Part shown: piece by piece, positions 16,190 to 25,685 of the stretch
Layout: each line of letters begins with the position of its first letter
How positions within the stretch are numbered: position 1 is the first letter of the stretch
Assembly: GCF_014649015.1 (NCBI RefSeq)
Contig: NZ_BMSF01000003.1
Coordinates: 372,001 to 436,000, forward strand
Direction: 5' to 3'
From: Streptomyces narbonensis
Lineage (GTDB): Bacteria; Actinomycetota; Actinomycetes; Streptomycetales; Streptomycetaceae
DNA length: 64,000 nucleotides
Notes under the pieces: generated by a model
Told to the model about the DNA's origin: nothing
The model's input: the letters and a program-made list of their open reading frames with translations, nothing else
Databases searched by the model: none
Translations under genes and position numbers: made by a program

Positions 16190-17254
16190 CTACGCGTTGC
16201 TGGCGGCGATCCAGCGCTCCAGGGCCCGGCCGGCCGCGCCGGAGTCGATCGCCTCGGCGGCCTTCGCGATCCCTGCCCGCAGCTGCTCCGCGAGGGTGCC
16301 GTCGCCCGGCTCCAGGGCGGTGAGCGCCGCCGCCGAGTTGAGGAGCACCGCGTCCCGTACGGGTCCGGTCTCCCCCGCGAGCAGCCGCCGGGCGACATCG
16401 GCGTTGTACGAGGCGTCGGCGCCGCGCAGGGCCTCCACCGGCACGATCCCGATGCCCACGTCCCGGGGGTCGAAGGCCTCCTCCCGCACGGAACCGTCCC
16501 GGACGATCCATACCCGCGAGGTGGCCGTGGTGGTCAGCTCGTCGAGGCCGTCGTCGCCGCGGAAGACGAGCGCGGAGGAACCGCGGTCCGCGAGGACGCC
16601 GGCGACGATCGGGGCCATCCGGGGGTCGGCGACACCGGTCGCCTGGGCCTTGACCCGGGCGGGGTTGGTGAGCGGGCCCAGGAAGTTGAAGACGGTCCGG
16701 ATGCCCAGCTCCTTGCGGGCCGTCGCGACGTGCCGCAGCGCGGGGTGGAACTTCACCGCGAAGCAGAAGGTGATCCCCGCTTCCTCGGCGACCTCGACGA
16801 CCCGCTTCGGGGTCAGCTGCAGATTGACGCCGAGCTTCTCCAGGACGTCGGAGGCGCCGGACGCGGAGGACGCGGCCCGGTTGCCGTGCTTGACGACCTT
16901 GGCGCCGGTGCCGGCGACGACGATCGCCGACATGGTGGAGATGTTGACGGTCTTGGCGCCGTCGCCTCCGGTGCCGACGATGTCGACGGAAGGGCCGGGG
17001 ACCTCGATCGTGTTGGCGTGCTCGTACATGGTCCGGACGAGACCGGTGATCTCGTCGACGGTCTCGCCCTTGGCGCGCAGGGCGACGACGAAGCCGGCGA
17101 TCTGGGCGTCGGTGGCCTCGCCGCGGAGAATGCGGTCCATCGCCCAGGCCGTGTCGTCGGCGCTCTGGTCACGACCGGAGAGCAGGCCGTCCAGGACGAC
17201 GGGCCAGGAGCGGCCCGCCGCGAAGTCGCCTCCAGCGGGGTGCACAGCGCTCAT
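16190..17254 (-). CDS. trpD: Anthranilate phosphoribosyltransferase
   Basis: This 354-aa enzyme joins anthranilate to PRPP in tryptophan synthesis. Diagnostic motifs are [15 protein letters not shown] (PRPP-binding, about residue 90), [18 protein letters not shown] (about 120) and [12 protein letters not shown]. The ATG at 17254 follows AGAGGAG; an upstream in-frame ATG adds a non-conserved tail. The gene stands alone, away from other trp genes, downstream of the qcr operon and separated from it by a terminator. Confidence 0.97.
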   Translation of the reverse strand: MSAVHPAGGDFAAGRSWPVVLDGLLSGRDQSADDTAWAMDRILRGEATDAQIAGFVVALRAKGETVDEITGLVRTMYEHANTIEVPGPSVDIVGTGGDGAKTVNISTMSAIVVAGTGAKVVKHGNRAASSASGASDVLEKLGVNLQLTPKRVVEVAEEAGITFCFAVKFHPALRHVATARKELGIRTVFNFLGPLTNPARVKAQATGVADPRMAPIVAGVLADRGSSALVFRGDDGLDELTTTATSRVWIVRDGSVREEAFDPRDVGIGIVPVEALRGADASYNADVARRLLAGETGPVRDAVLLNSAAALTALEPGDGTLAEQLRAGIAKAAEAIDSGAAGRALERWIAASNA

Positions 17255-17324
17255 GACCGCTCCTCTTAGATGTGCGTACGCAATATGTAACGACACTCAC
17301 CCTATCGACCCCCGGGGACGGCGA

Positions 17325-17355
17325 AGAGCCCCGTCCATCGAATGGACGGGGCTCT
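17325..17355 (-). terminator. Terminator after the qcrCAB operon
   Basis: AGAGCCCCGTCCAT (17325-17338) and ATGGACGGGGCTCT (17342-17355) form a perfect 14-bp stem with a 3-base loop, 37 bases past the qcrB stop codon. Confidence 0.88.
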
Positions 17356-17391
17356 CACCGTGGCGACCTACGTCAGTGGAAGGTCAGGGGA

Positions 17392-19017
17392 TCAGTGGTG
17401 GCCGTGGCCGCTCTGGATCTCCTTGTACTCCTCCGAGGTGGGCTTGGCGACCTGGTTGTCCGCGCCGTAGTAGCCCTTGTTGAGCTTGACCCGGAGCTTC
17501 TCCATGGCGCCGATCTTGCGCTCCACGCCGTTCTCGTCGACGGCCGGCGGAAGCTCCGCGGGCTCGTACTGCTCGTGCGCCGTGAGGCGGTGCAGCTGGC
17601 CCTGGCTGAGCGGCTCGTGGACCTCGACGAACTCACCGTGCGGCAGGCGCTTGATGATGCCGGACTCGCGGCCGTGCAGCACCTTGTCCTTGTCGCGGCG
17701 CTGGAGGCCGAGGCAGATCCGCTTGGTGACGATGAACGCGATGACCGGGCCGAGGAAGAAGAAGATCCGCACGAACCAGGTGATCGAGTTGATCGACAGG
17801 TGGAAGTGGGTCGCCCAGAGGTCGTTTCCACCACCCACGAGCATGACCATGTACGCCGTGATCCAGGCGACACCGAAGGCGGTGCGCGTCGGAGCGTTGC
17901 GCGGGCGCTGCGCGATGTGGTGCTCGCGCTTGTCGCCGGTGATCCAGGACTCGATGAACGGGTAGACCGCGATGGCCGCGAGGACCGCCGGGAAGATCGC
18001 CAGCGGGATCATCACGCCCAGGACGAGCGTGTGGCCCCAGAGGTTGATCTCCCAGCCCGGCATGACACGGATCAGACCCTCGGCGAAGCCCATGTACCAG
18101 TCGGGCTGGGCGCCGGTGGACACCTGGTCCGGGCGGTACGGGCCGAGGGCCCAGATCGGGTTGATCGAGGCGACCGCCGAGATGACCGCGATGACACCGA
18201 AGACCAGGAAGAAGAAGCCTCCGGCCTTCGCCATGTACACGGGCAGCAGCGGCATGCCGACGACGTTCTTGTTCGTCCGGCCGGGGCCCTCGAAGTGCGT
18301 GTGCTTGTGCACGAACACCAGGATGAGGTGGGCGACCACCAGGCCCAGCATGATGCCGGGCAGCAGGAGCACGTGCGCCGAGTAGAACCGGGCCACGAAG
18401 TCGCCGCCGGGGAACTCCCCGCCGAACAGGAACATCGACAGGTAGGTGCCGACGATCGGCACCGACAGGATCGCGCCCTGCATGAAGCGGACACCGGTGC
18501 CGGAGAGCAGGTCGTCCGGGAGCGAGTAACCGGTGAAACCGGTGAACATGCCCAGGAAGAACAGCAGGAAGCCGAACAGCCAGTTGATCTCACGCGGCTT
18601 GCGGAACGCACCGGTGAAGAACACGCGCATCATGTGCACGAACATGCCGGCGAGGAAGATCAGCGCCGCCCAGTGGTGGATCTGCCGGATCAGCAGACCA
18701 CCGCGCACCTCGAAGGAGATGTGCATGGTCGAGTTGAACGCCTCGGACATCAGCTGTCCCTGGAGCGGGACGTACGGTCCGACGTACTCCACCTCGTTCA
18801 TCGACGGGTGGAAGAACATCGTCAGATAGACGCCCGTCAGGATGATGATGAGGAAGCTGTAGAGGCAGATCTCGCCCAGCATGAAGGACCAGTGGTCCGG
18901 GAAGATCTTCCGCATGTTGGCCTTGGCCAGCGTGTAGATCCCCAGGCGACCGTCGGCCCAGTCGGCGACCCGCTCACCGGCGGGTGCCTTCTTCGTCGTA
19001 TCGGTCACGGTGCTCAT
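17392..19017 (-). CDS. qcrB: Cytochrome bc1 complex cytochrome b subunit
   Basis: This 541-aa membrane protein is the di-heme, quinol-oxidising core of the actinobacterial bcc complex. Core helices carry the heme-ligand histidines (IRQIHHWAALIF and SAHVLLLPGIML). The PDWYMGFAEGLIR segment corresponds to the quinol-site PEWY loop of cytochrome b. A C-terminal extension of about 100 residues ending SGHGHH is typical of Streptomyces and Mycobacterium. Start ATG 19017 (MSTVTDTTKKAP) overlaps the qcrA stop by 4 bases. It is the last gene of the ctaE-qcrCAB cluster. Confidence 0.97.
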   Translation of the reverse strand: MSTVTDTTKKAPAGERVADWADGRLGIYTLAKANMRKIFPDHWSFMLGEICLYSFLIIILTGVYLTMFFHPSMNEVEYVGPYVPLQGQLMSEAFNSTMHISFEVRGGLLIRQIHHWAALIFLAGMFVHMMRVFFTGAFRKPREINWLFGFLLFFLGMFTGFTGYSLPDDLLSGTGVRFMQGAILSVPIVGTYLSMFLFGGEFPGGDFVARFYSAHVLLLPGIMLGLVVAHLILVFVHKHTHFEGPGRTNKNVVGMPLLPVYMAKAGGFFFLVFGVIAVISAVASINPIWALGPYRPDQVSTGAQPDWYMGFAEGLIRVMPGWEINLWGHTLVLGVMIPLAIFPAVLAAIAVYPFIESWITGDKREHHIAQRPRNAPTRTAFGVAWITAYMVMLVGGGNDLWATHFHLSINSITWFVRIFFFLGPVIAFIVTKRICLGLQRRDKDKVLHGRESGIIKRLPHGEFVEVHEPLSQGQLHRLTAHEQYEPAELPPAVDENGVERKIGAMEKLRVKLNKGYYGADNQVAKPTSEEYKEIQSGHGHH

Positions 19018-20066
19018 CCGCGCTCCCAGAAGGCAGGGCCGACGGGCTCGTCGAAGTCGCCGAGCGCCTCCAGGAAGCCCTTGTCGTTCACGCCGATCCG
19101 CAGCTGCGGGAGGGCGTGACCGGCCGGGCCGAAGATGACGCGGGCGCCGTCGGAGAGGTCGAAGGTGGACTGGTGGCACGGGCAGAGCACGTGATGCGTC
19201 TGCTGCTCGTACAGGGAGATCGGGCAACCCACGTGGGTGCAGATCTTCGAGAAGGCGACGACACCGTCGTGCGACCACTCGAGCTCGCGCTTGTCCTTGA
19301 TGTCCTCCGGCTGGATCCGGACGATCATCAGGGCGGCCTTGGCGATCTCGACCTGGAAGTCGTGGTCGTGCTCCGACATGCCCTCGGGCATCGCGAAGGT
19401 CAGCGAACCGACCGCGACGTCCTCGGGACGCAGCGGCTCGTGCGTGTTCATGTTGATCAGCTGCTTGCCGCGGGCCCACTTGGTGACCCGGAGCTTCTTC
19501 TCGGGCAGCGGACCCATGTCACGCAGGAGCATCACGCCGGAGAGCGGGACGAGCGCCAGCGCACCGAACATCGTGTTGCGGATGAGCTTGCGGCGGCCGA
19601 AGCCGGACTCGGCGGCACCGGCCGCGAAGTCCGCCATGACCTTCGCCTTGACCTCGGGCGACGCCGCCATCGGGTGACGCTCGTCCGCGACCTCGACGTC
19701 GGACATCAGGGTGCGGGCCCAGTGGACCGCGCCCGCGCCGATGAAGAAGAGGGCGGAACCGAGGGTCAGACCCAGGGCGAAGTTGAGCGCGGACACCCGG
19801 CCGAAGGGCCAGATGTACACGATCTTGTCGACCGGGAAGATCACGTACGAGGCGATGAAGCCGACGGTGGCCAGCATCGACAGCGTGAACATGAAGGCGA
19901 CCGCACGCTCGGACCGGCGGGCGGCCCGCTCGTCGATGTCCTGGATGCGCGGCTTGTGGGGCGGAAGGCCCGGGTCGGCGAACGGGTCGTCGGCGACCTT
20001 CACCGCGCCGTGCGCGGTGTCCTGCCCCGCGGGCAGGTTCTCTTCTGGAATCTCTTGGCTACTCAT
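19014..20066 (-). CDS. qcrA: Cytochrome bc1 complex Rieske iron-sulfur subunit
   Basis: This 350-aa protein has three N-terminal membrane helices (actinobacterial type) and a C-terminal Rieske domain with CTHVGC (about residue 273) and CPCHQSTFD (about 292), which bind the 2Fe-2S cluster. It carries electrons from quinol at QcrB to the c hemes of QcrC. The ATG at 20066 overlaps the qcrC stop codon by 4 bases, and its own stop overlaps qcrB in the same way. Confidence 0.97.
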   Translation of the reverse strand: MSSQEIPEENLPAGQDTAHGAVKVADDPFADPGLPPHKPRIQDIDERAARRSERAVAFMFTLSMLATVGFIASYVIFPVDKIVYIWPFGRVSALNFALGLTLGSALFFIGAGAVHWARTLMSDVEVADERHPMAASPEVKAKVMADFAAGAAESGFGRRKLIRNTMFGALALVPLSGVMLLRDMGPLPEKKLRVTKWARGKQLINMNTHEPLRPEDVAVGSLTFAMPEGMSEHDHDFQVEIAKAALMIVRIQPEDIKDKRELEWSHDGVVAFSKICTHVGCPISLYEQQTHHVLCPCHQSTFDLSDGARVIFGPAGHALPQLRIGVNDKGFLEALGDFDEPVGPAFWERG

Positions 20067-20872
20067 GACTTCTTGGCCTTAGCGGTGTGGGCCGCGACCC
20101 AGACGGCAACTGCGATCAGCGCACCCAGACCGAAGACCCAGGCGAACAGGCCTTCGGAGACGGGGCCGAGGCCACCGAGCGAGAGACCGCCCGGGTTGTC
20201 GGCCTTCTCGCCGTTGACGGCCTGGACGTACGCGATGATGTCCCTCTTCTCCTGCTCCGGCATGGTGGTGTCCGGGAAGGAGGGCATGTTCTGCGGGCCG
20301 GTCTGCATGGCCTCGTAGAGGTGCTTCGGGCTCACGCCTTCGAGGCTGGGGGCGTACTTGCCGTTGCTCAGCGCGCCGCCCTCACCGGTGAAGTTGTGGC
20401 ACTGGGCACAGTTGCTGCGGAACAGCTCGCCACCCCTGGCGATGTCGGCCCCGGCAGGGTCGTACTGGCTCTCGGTCGGCGTGATCGGGCCGGCGCCGAG
20501 GGAAGCCACGTACGCCGCGAGCTGGTCGATCTGGGCCTGCGAGTAGATGTTCGGCTTCTTCGGGACCTGGGCGCCCGGCTGCTGGGCCGGCATGCGGCCC
20601 GTGGCGACCTGGAAGTCGACGGCGGCCGAACCGACGCCGACCAGGGACGGGCCGTCAGAGGTGCCCTGACCGCCGGTTCCGTGGCAGCTGGCGCAGCCGA
20701 CGGAGTAGAGCTTCTTGCCCTCCTCGATGGCGAGGGACTGGGCGGTTTCATCGGCCTTCGCCGTGCCCGCGGGCGCGAACGCGGCGTACAGCCCCCCAGT
20801 GGCCGCCAGCGCGAATAGGAGGACGACGACCGCCGCCAGCGGATGGCGTCGTCGTGCGGAGAGCTTTTTCAC
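20063..20872 (-). CDS. qcrC: Di-heme cytochrome cc subunit of the bc1 complex
   Basis: This 269-aa protein has an N-terminal membrane anchor (HPLAAVVVLLFALAATGGLY), two class I cytochrome c domains with CASCH (about residue 60) and CAQCH (about 155), and a C-terminal membrane helix. The two-heme form replaces a soluble cytochrome c and passes electrons directly to CtaC, as in the mycobacterial and corynebacterial supercomplex. The start is GTG 20872. Translation is coupled to qcrA by a 4-base overlap. Confidence 0.97.
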   Translation of the reverse strand: MKKLSARRRHPLAAVVVLLFALAATGGLYAAFAPAGTAKADETAQSLAIEEGKKLYSVGCASCHGTGGQGTSDGPSLVGVGSAAVDFQVATGRMPAQQPGAQVPKKPNIYSQAQIDQLAAYVASLGAGPITPTESQYDPAGADIARGGELFRSNCAQCHNFTGEGGALSNGKYAPSLEGVSPKHLYEAMQTGPQNMPSFPDTTMPEQEKRDIIAYVQAVNGEKADNPGGLSLGGLGPVSEGLFAWVFGLGALIAVAVWVAAHTAKAKKS

Positions 20873-20946
20873 GGATTACCCCGGTGTCAGGATCTTCTGC
20901 GTCGATGCTTGCTGGATGTCTCGGTCCGCCATGCGGCGGTGACCGA

Positions 20947-21567
20947 TTACTTGATCATGTAGATCGTGGCGAAGAGGCCGATCCAGACGACATCGACGAA
21001 GTGCCAGTAGTAGGACACGACGATGGCGGCGGTTGCCTGCTCGTGGGTGAACCTCTTGGCGGCGTACGTCCGGCCGAGGACCAGCAGGAAGGCGATGAGA
21101 CCGCCCGTCACGTGCAGGCCGTGGAAGCCGGTGGTCAGGTAGAACACGGAGCCGTAGGGCCCGGACGAGAGCGACATGCCCGCGTCCTTGACCAGCTCGG
21201 TGTACTCGAAGACCTGGCCGCCGATGAAGATCGCACCCATCACGAACGTGATGATGAACCACGTCCTGAGCTTCTTCACGTCGCCCCGCTCGGCGGCGAA
21301 GACGCCGAGCTGGCAGGTGAGGGAGGAGAGCACCAGGATCGTGGTGTTGGTCGCCGAGAACGGGAAGGCCAGGTGTTCCGCCTGGGACTGCCAGTATTCG
21401 GGACCGGTCACCGATCGCAGGGTGAAGTACATCGCGAAGAGGGCCGCGAAGAACATCAGCTCGGAGCTCAACCAGATGATGGTTCCGACGCTGGTGAGGT
21501 TCGGTCGATTGACCGACGGGTGCGCGTGCCCTGTTTCTACTGTCGTTACTGTCGCCACGACCGACAT
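20947..21567 (-). CDS. ctaE: Cytochrome c oxidase subunit III
   Basis: This 206-aa, five-helix membrane protein has the conserved [27 protein letters not shown] and [15 protein letters not shown] segments of aa3 oxidase subunit III. It is 74 bases upstream of qcrC on the same strand, giving the standard actinobacterial ctaE-qcrCAB order. The ATG at 21567 has no recognisable Shine-Dalgarno sequence and sits inside a perfect palindrome (separate entry), so it may be leaderless or under special control. Confidence 0.96.
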   Translation of the reverse strand: MSVVATVTTVETGHAHPSVNRPNLTSVGTIIWLSSELMFFAALFAMYFTLRSVTGPEYWQSQAEHLAFPFSATNTTILVLSSLTCQLGVFAAERGDVKKLRTWFIITFVMGAIFIGGQVFEYTELVKDAGMSLSSGPYGSVFYLTTGFHGLHVTGGLIAFLLVLGRTYAAKRFTHEQATAAIVVSYYWHFVDVVWIGLFATIYMIK

Positions 21568-21577
21568 TATGTCGGTC
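21559..21577. promoter_or_regulatory. Palindrome spanning the ctaE start codon
   Basis: GACCGACAT (21559-21567) and ATGTCGGTC (21569-21577) are perfect 9-base arms with one central base. On the minus strand the second arm begins with the ctaE ATG. It could be an operator or an mRNA hairpin that masks the start. Confidence 0.5.
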
Positions 21578-21758
21578 GCTTATCCCGCCCTCACTCCGGG
21601 GGGTGCCGTTCGGAGTGTCAGGGGGGCGTGTCCAGCCCGAACGGCCCATCGGAAGGCCCTTCGAACAGGTGCTGAACGGGTGTTGACGGGGTGTGGACCG
21701 GAGTAGCATCCCGCGCATCGATCGACGACCTTCCCACGGACTTCCCCACGGAGGAACG

Positions 21759-22160
21759 ATGCAGTCGAGTGCCACGGTCCTGGTCTACAGCGACGACGCG
21801 AACACCCGCGCGCAGGTGCGCCTCGCCGCCGGGCGCAGGCCCGCGGCCGACGTCCCCCCGGTCGAGTTCGTGGAGTGCGCGACGCTGCCGGCGGTGCTGA
21901 AGCGCCTGGACGAGGGCGGTGTCGACGTGTGCGTCCTGGACGGCGAGGCGGTGCCCGCCGGCGGCATGGGCGTGTGCCGGCAGATCAAGGACGAGATCTT
22001 CCGCTGCCCGCCGGTGCTGCTGCTCATCGGACGCCCGCAGGACGCCTGGCTGGCCACCTGGAGCCGCGCGGACGCCGCGATCACCCTTCCGGTGGAACCG
22101 GTGGAGTTCGCGGCGTCCCTGGCGTCCCTGCTGCGCTCCCGCCTCTCCCTCGACGCGTAG
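21759..22160 (+). CDS. Degenerate receiver-domain protein (response-regulator-like)
   Basis: This 133-aa single-domain protein is shaped like a CheY receiver. The acid pocket is VYSDDAN and the phospho-acceptor position is CVLDGEAVPAGG. The conserved lysine before the last-helix proline is replaced by leucine (AAITLPVEP in place of the usual KP motif). There is no output domain. The ATG at 21759 follows GGAGG. It lies between ctaE (divergent) and the L,D-transpeptidase gene, with which its stop codon abuts exactly (22160/22161). It may be a phosphorylation-independent signalling protein, with partner unknown. Confidence 0.75.
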   Translation: MQSSATVLVYSDDANTRAQVRLAAGRRPAADVPPVEFVECATLPAVLKRLDEGGVDVCVLDGEAVPAGGMGVCRQIKDEIFRCPPVLLLIGRPQDAWLATWSRADAAITLPVEPVEFAASLASLLRSRLSLDA

Positions 22161-23417
22161 CTAGATCGAGGGCCGCAGACGGGCTTTGGCGTCCTCGGTG
22201 GCAGTCGGGTCCCCGGACTCCTCCACCAGGGCGCTGCCCTTGCGCCACTTGTCCCACGGCAGGTTCCAGTCGCCGAAGCCGTTGCCGAAGGTGTCCATCG
22301 TGTCGCCGTAGCTGTTGACGGTCTTGACGATGTCGCCGGGACGCACGGTCTCGTAGAACCAGGCCGCGTTCCCGGTCGACATGCCGACACAGCCGTGGCT
22401 GACGTTCGCCACGCCCTGCGAGCCGACGGACCAGGGCGCGGCGTGGACGTATTCACCGCTCCATGTCACCCGGGTGGCGTAGTAGACCGGCAGGTCGTAC
22501 GACTCCGAACTGCCTTCCGAGATGCCGATGCTGGTGCCGCGCATCCGGACGTAGTACTCCTTGCCGAGCACGACCTTGATGCCGTTTCGCGTGGAGAAGC
22601 CCGGTTTGCCGGTGGTCACCGGAATGGTGTTGATCACTTCTCCGTTGCGCCGGACGGTCATGTAGTGCGACCCGGCGTCCGCGACGGCCTCGATCCGGTC
22701 ACCGATGGTGAGCTTCAGCGGCTTGGACGCGCCGCCGTAGAGCTTGTCGCCCACCTTGAGGCCGTCCAGGTTGGCGGTGGCCGTCACGCTGGCGCCCGCG
22801 GGCCAGTACTCCTTCGGGCGGAAGTGCAGCTTCTTGTCGTCCACCCAGTACCAGGAGCCCTCGACGGCGGGGGTGGAGCGGACCTTGAGGGCCCGCTCGA
22901 CGACCGCGCGGGCCGCCCTGTCCTTCACCGGGAGGCTGAGGTCGGCGGTGAGGGGCTGCCCGACGCCGTATGTGCCCGCCTCCGGCCCGAAGGTGGCGGT
23001 CAGGGCCCGTTTGGCCGGTGCCGTCTCGAACGTGTACGTACGGGCGCCTGGAGCCCCGTCCTCGTCCTCGGTGGCCACCCGGACCGTGTAGCGCGTGCCG
23101 GCCGCGAGGGAGGCCGTGGAGCGCCAGCGCTGCCCGTCGGCGGTGAGTTCGCCCGCCAGGTGGCGTCCGGCGGCGTCGGTGGCGGTGACGTCGGTGATAC
23201 GGCCGTCCTCGCCCTTGGCCGAGATCTCCAGGGGCTTCTCCGGGTTCGCCTTGCCACCGCCGCTGTCGGCGCTTATCGCCAGTTGGTCCGCCGCGTCGTA
23301 GGGCTTCACCGACAGCGGATGGCCATCGGAGCCCGCGCACGACGTGGCGGCCGCGGTGACGGTGACGGCCAGAAGAGTGCAGCTCAGAACAGTCCGAATG
23401 CGCGGCGTGTCGTTCAT
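22161..23417 (-). CDS. L,D-transpeptidase lipoprotein (YkuD) with Ig-like domains
   Basis: This 418-aa protein has a lipoprotein signal peptide (TSCAG around residue 27) and two Ig-like beta domains (about residues 55-260, the second with VERALKVRSTPAVEGSWYW). The C-terminal YkuD catalytic domain has VHAAPWSVGSQG...VSHGCVGMS (Cys about 357). It makes 3-3 crosslinks in peptidoglycan outside the membrane, like mycobacterial LdtMt2. The ATG at 23417 is clear. Located between ctaF and ctaE, it is separated from ctaF by a strong terminator. Gene neighbours suggest no functional link to respiration. Confidence 0.93.
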   Translation of the reverse strand: MNDTPRIRTVLSCTLLAVTVTAAATSCAGSDGHPLSVKPYDAADQLAISADSGGGKANPEKPLEISAKGEDGRITDVTATDAAGRHLAGELTADGQRWRSTASLAAGTRYTVRVATEDEDGAPGARTYTFETAPAKRALTATFGPEAGTYGVGQPLTADLSLPVKDRAARAVVERALKVRSTPAVEGSWYWVDDKKLHFRPKEYWPAGASVTATANLDGLKVGDKLYGGASKPLKLTIGDRIEAVADAGSHYMTVRRNGEVINTIPVTTGKPGFSTRNGIKVVLGKEYYVRMRGTSIGISEGSSESYDLPVYYATRVTWSGEYVHAAPWSVGSQGVANVSHGCVGMSTGNAAWFYETVRPGDIVKTVNSYGDTMDTFGNGFGDWNLPWDKWRKGSALVEESGDPTATEDAKARLRPSI

Positions 23418-23468
23418 GACTTCACGCTAGGGACTGTTATCGACACCAGCGCGCCGAGTGCGGCAAAA

Positions 23469-23510
23469 GAGGGGCCCGGACACTTCGGTGACGAAGTGTC
23501 CGGGCCCCTC
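23469..23510 (-). terminator. Terminator after the ctaCDF operon
   Basis: A perfect 19-bp stem has arms 23469-23487 and 23492-23510 and a GTGA loop. It sits 44 bases past the ctaF stop and 52 bases upstream of the L,D-transpeptidase start. Confidence 0.88.
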
Positions 23511-23553
23511 TGGGTGCTCCGGTGCGGAGCGGGGTACCGCTGGTGCGGTGCTG

Positions 23554-23952
23554 CTACTGGTTCTGGTTCTCGCCGCGGTAGAACTCGAAGACCCAGCCGA
23601 AGAGGCCGACCAGGATCAGCGGGGCGGAGAAGTACAGGATCCACCAGCCCATCGCGACGGCGAGGAAGGCGAGCGCACCACCGACGGCCAGCGAGAGCGG
23701 CTGCCAGCTGTGCGGGGCGAAGAAGCCCACCTCACCGGCCTCGTCCGCGACGTCGGCCTCCTTGTTGTCCTGCGCCATCGCGTCGACACGCTTGGCCGTG
23801 AAGGCCAGGTAGTAGCCGATCATGATGGACAGGCCGAACGCGAGGAACAGCGCCGTCGTGCCGACCGGCTCCTTCGACCACACGCCATACAGGATGGCCA
23901 TGGCGAGGATGAAGACGCTCAGCCAGATGAACATCTTGCCTTGGATCTTCAC
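23554..23952 (-). CDS. ctaF: Cytochrome c oxidase subunit IV (actinobacterial type)
   Basis: This 132-aa protein has four hydrophobic segments ([20 protein letters not shown] at the start, then [19 protein letters not shown] and two more near the C-terminus). It matches the small subunit IV found only in actinobacterial aa3 oxidases. Its ATG at 23952 overlaps the ctaD stop codon by 4 bases, so it is the third gene of ctaC-ctaD-ctaF. Confidence 0.95.
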   Translation of the reverse strand: MKIQGKMFIWLSVFILAMAILYGVWSKEPVGTTALFLAFGLSIMIGYYLAFTAKRVDAMAQDNKEADVADEAGEVGFFAPHSWQPLSLAVGGALAFLAVAMGWWILYFSAPLILVGLFGWVFEFYRGENQNQ

Positions 23953-25685
23953 TTGCCGGCCTCCTTGCCGCTCGTGAGGGCCTCGGCCACGTGCCCCTTG
24001 TTCTCCAGCTGGTCGACAGCGGCGATCTCAGGGTGGTGCAGGTCGAAGGCCGGGGACTCGGAGCGGATCCGCGGCAGGGTGAGGAAGTTGTGCCGCGGCG
24101 GCGGGCAGGAGGTCGCCCACTCGAGGGAGCGGCCGTAGCCCCACGGGTCGTCGACCTCGATCTTCTTGCCGTACTTGGCGGTCTTCCAGACGTTGTACAT
24201 GAACGGAAGGATCGACAGGCCGAGCAGGAAGGAGGAGATCGTCGAGATCGTGTTCAGCGCGGTGAAGCCGTCGGCGTCGAGGTAGTCCGCGTAACGACGC
24301 GGCATGCCCTCGGCACCGAGCCAGTGCTGCACGAGGAAGGTGCCGTGGAAGCCGATGAACAGCGTCCAGAACGTCATCTTGCCAAGGCGCTCGTCCAGCA
24401 TCTTGCCCGTGAACTTCGGCCACCAGAAGTGGAAGCCGGCGAACATCGCGAAGACCACGGTGCCGAAGACGACGTAGTGGAAGTGCGCGACGACGAAGTA
24501 CGAGTCGGAGACGTGGAAGTCCATCGGCGGCGAGGCCAGGATGACACCCGTCAGACCACCGAAGGTGAAGGTGATCAGGAAGCCGATCGTCCAGAGCATC
24601 GGTGTCTCGAAGGACAACGAGCCCTTCCACATCGTTCCGATCCAGTTGAAGAACTTCACGCCTGTCGGTACGGCGATGAGGAACGTCATGAAGGAGAAGA
24701 ACGGTAGGAGCACGCCGCCTGTGACGTACATGTGGTGCGCCCACACGGTCACGGAAAGGCCGGCGATCGCGATGGTCGCGGCCACCAGACCGATGTAGCC
24801 GAACATCGGCTTGCGGCTGAAGACCGGGATGATCTCCGAGACGATGCCGAAGAACGGCAGCGCGATGATGTACACCTCTGGGTGTCCGAAGAACCAGAAG
24901 AGGTGTTGCCAGAGCAGCGCTCCGCCGTTGGCCGCGTCGAAGACGTGGGCACCGAACTTGCGGTCCGCCTCCAGGGCGAACAGCGCGGCCGCCAGGACCG
25001 GGAAGGCCAGCAGGACCAGGACACCGGTCAGCAGCACGTTCCAGGTGAAGATCGGCATGCGGAACATCGTCATGCCCGGAGCGCGCATGCAGATGATCGT
25101 GGTGATGAAGTTGACCGAACCGAGGATCGTGCCGAAGCCGGAGAAGGCCAGACCCATGATCCAGAGGTCGGCGCCGACACCCGGCGAACGGACGGCGTCC
25201 GACAGCGGGGAGTAGGCGAACCAGCCGAAGTCGGCGGCGCCCTGCGGGGTGAGGAAGCCACCCACGGCCATGAGCGAGCCGAAGAGGTACAGCCAGTAGG
25301 CGAACATGTTCAGCCGCGGGAACGCCACGTCGGGCGCACCGATCTGCAGCGGCATGATCCAGTTCGCGAATCCGGCGAACAGCGGCGTCGCGAACATCAG
25401 CAGCATGATCGTGCCGTGCATCGTGAACGCCTGGTTGAACTGCTCGTTCGACATGATCTGCGTACCCGGACGGGCCAGCTCGGCGCGCATGAAGAGCGCC
25501 ATGAGACCGCCGATGCAGAAGAACGCGAACGACGTGACCAGGTACATCGTCCCGATCGTCTTGTGATCGGTGGTGGTCAGCCACTTGACCACGACATTGC
25601 CGGGCTGCTTGCGCCGTACGGGCAGCTCGTTCTCGTACGAGTCCTCAGCTGCGGCGGCACCCTGGGTTTCGTTGTGGATGCTCAC
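23949..25685 (-). CDS. ctaD: Cytochrome c oxidase subunit I
   Basis: This 578-aa, twelve-helix heme-copper oxidase subunit has the heme a ligand region [16 protein letters not shown], the CuB histidine-tyrosine motif [24 protein letters not shown], and HFHYVVFG with both heme ligands. It reduces O2 to water and pumps protons. The GTG at 25685 ([11 protein letters not shown]) overlaps the ctaC stop by 4 bases. Confidence 0.97.
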   Translation of the reverse strand: MSIHNETQGAAAAEDSYENELPVRRKQPGNVVVKWLTTTDHKTIGTMYLVTSFAFFCIGGLMALFMRAELARPGTQIMSNEQFNQAFTMHGTIMLLMFATPLFAGFANWIMPLQIGAPDVAFPRLNMFAYWLYLFGSLMAVGGFLTPQGAADFGWFAYSPLSDAVRSPGVGADLWIMGLAFSGFGTILGSVNFITTIICMRAPGMTMFRMPIFTWNVLLTGVLVLLAFPVLAAALFALEADRKFGAHVFDAANGGALLWQHLFWFFGHPEVYIIALPFFGIVSEIIPVFSRKPMFGYIGLVAATIAIAGLSVTVWAHHMYVTGGVLLPFFSFMTFLIAVPTGVKFFNWIGTMWKGSLSFETPMLWTIGFLITFTFGGLTGVILASPPMDFHVSDSYFVVAHFHYVVFGTVVFAMFAGFHFWWPKFTGKMLDERLGKMTFWTLFIGFHGTFLVQHWLGAEGMPRRYADYLDADGFTALNTISTISSFLLGLSILPFMYNVWKTAKYGKKIEVDDPWGYGRSLEWATSCPPPRHNFLTLPRIRSESPAFDLHHPEIAAVDQLENKGHVAEALTSGKEAGK

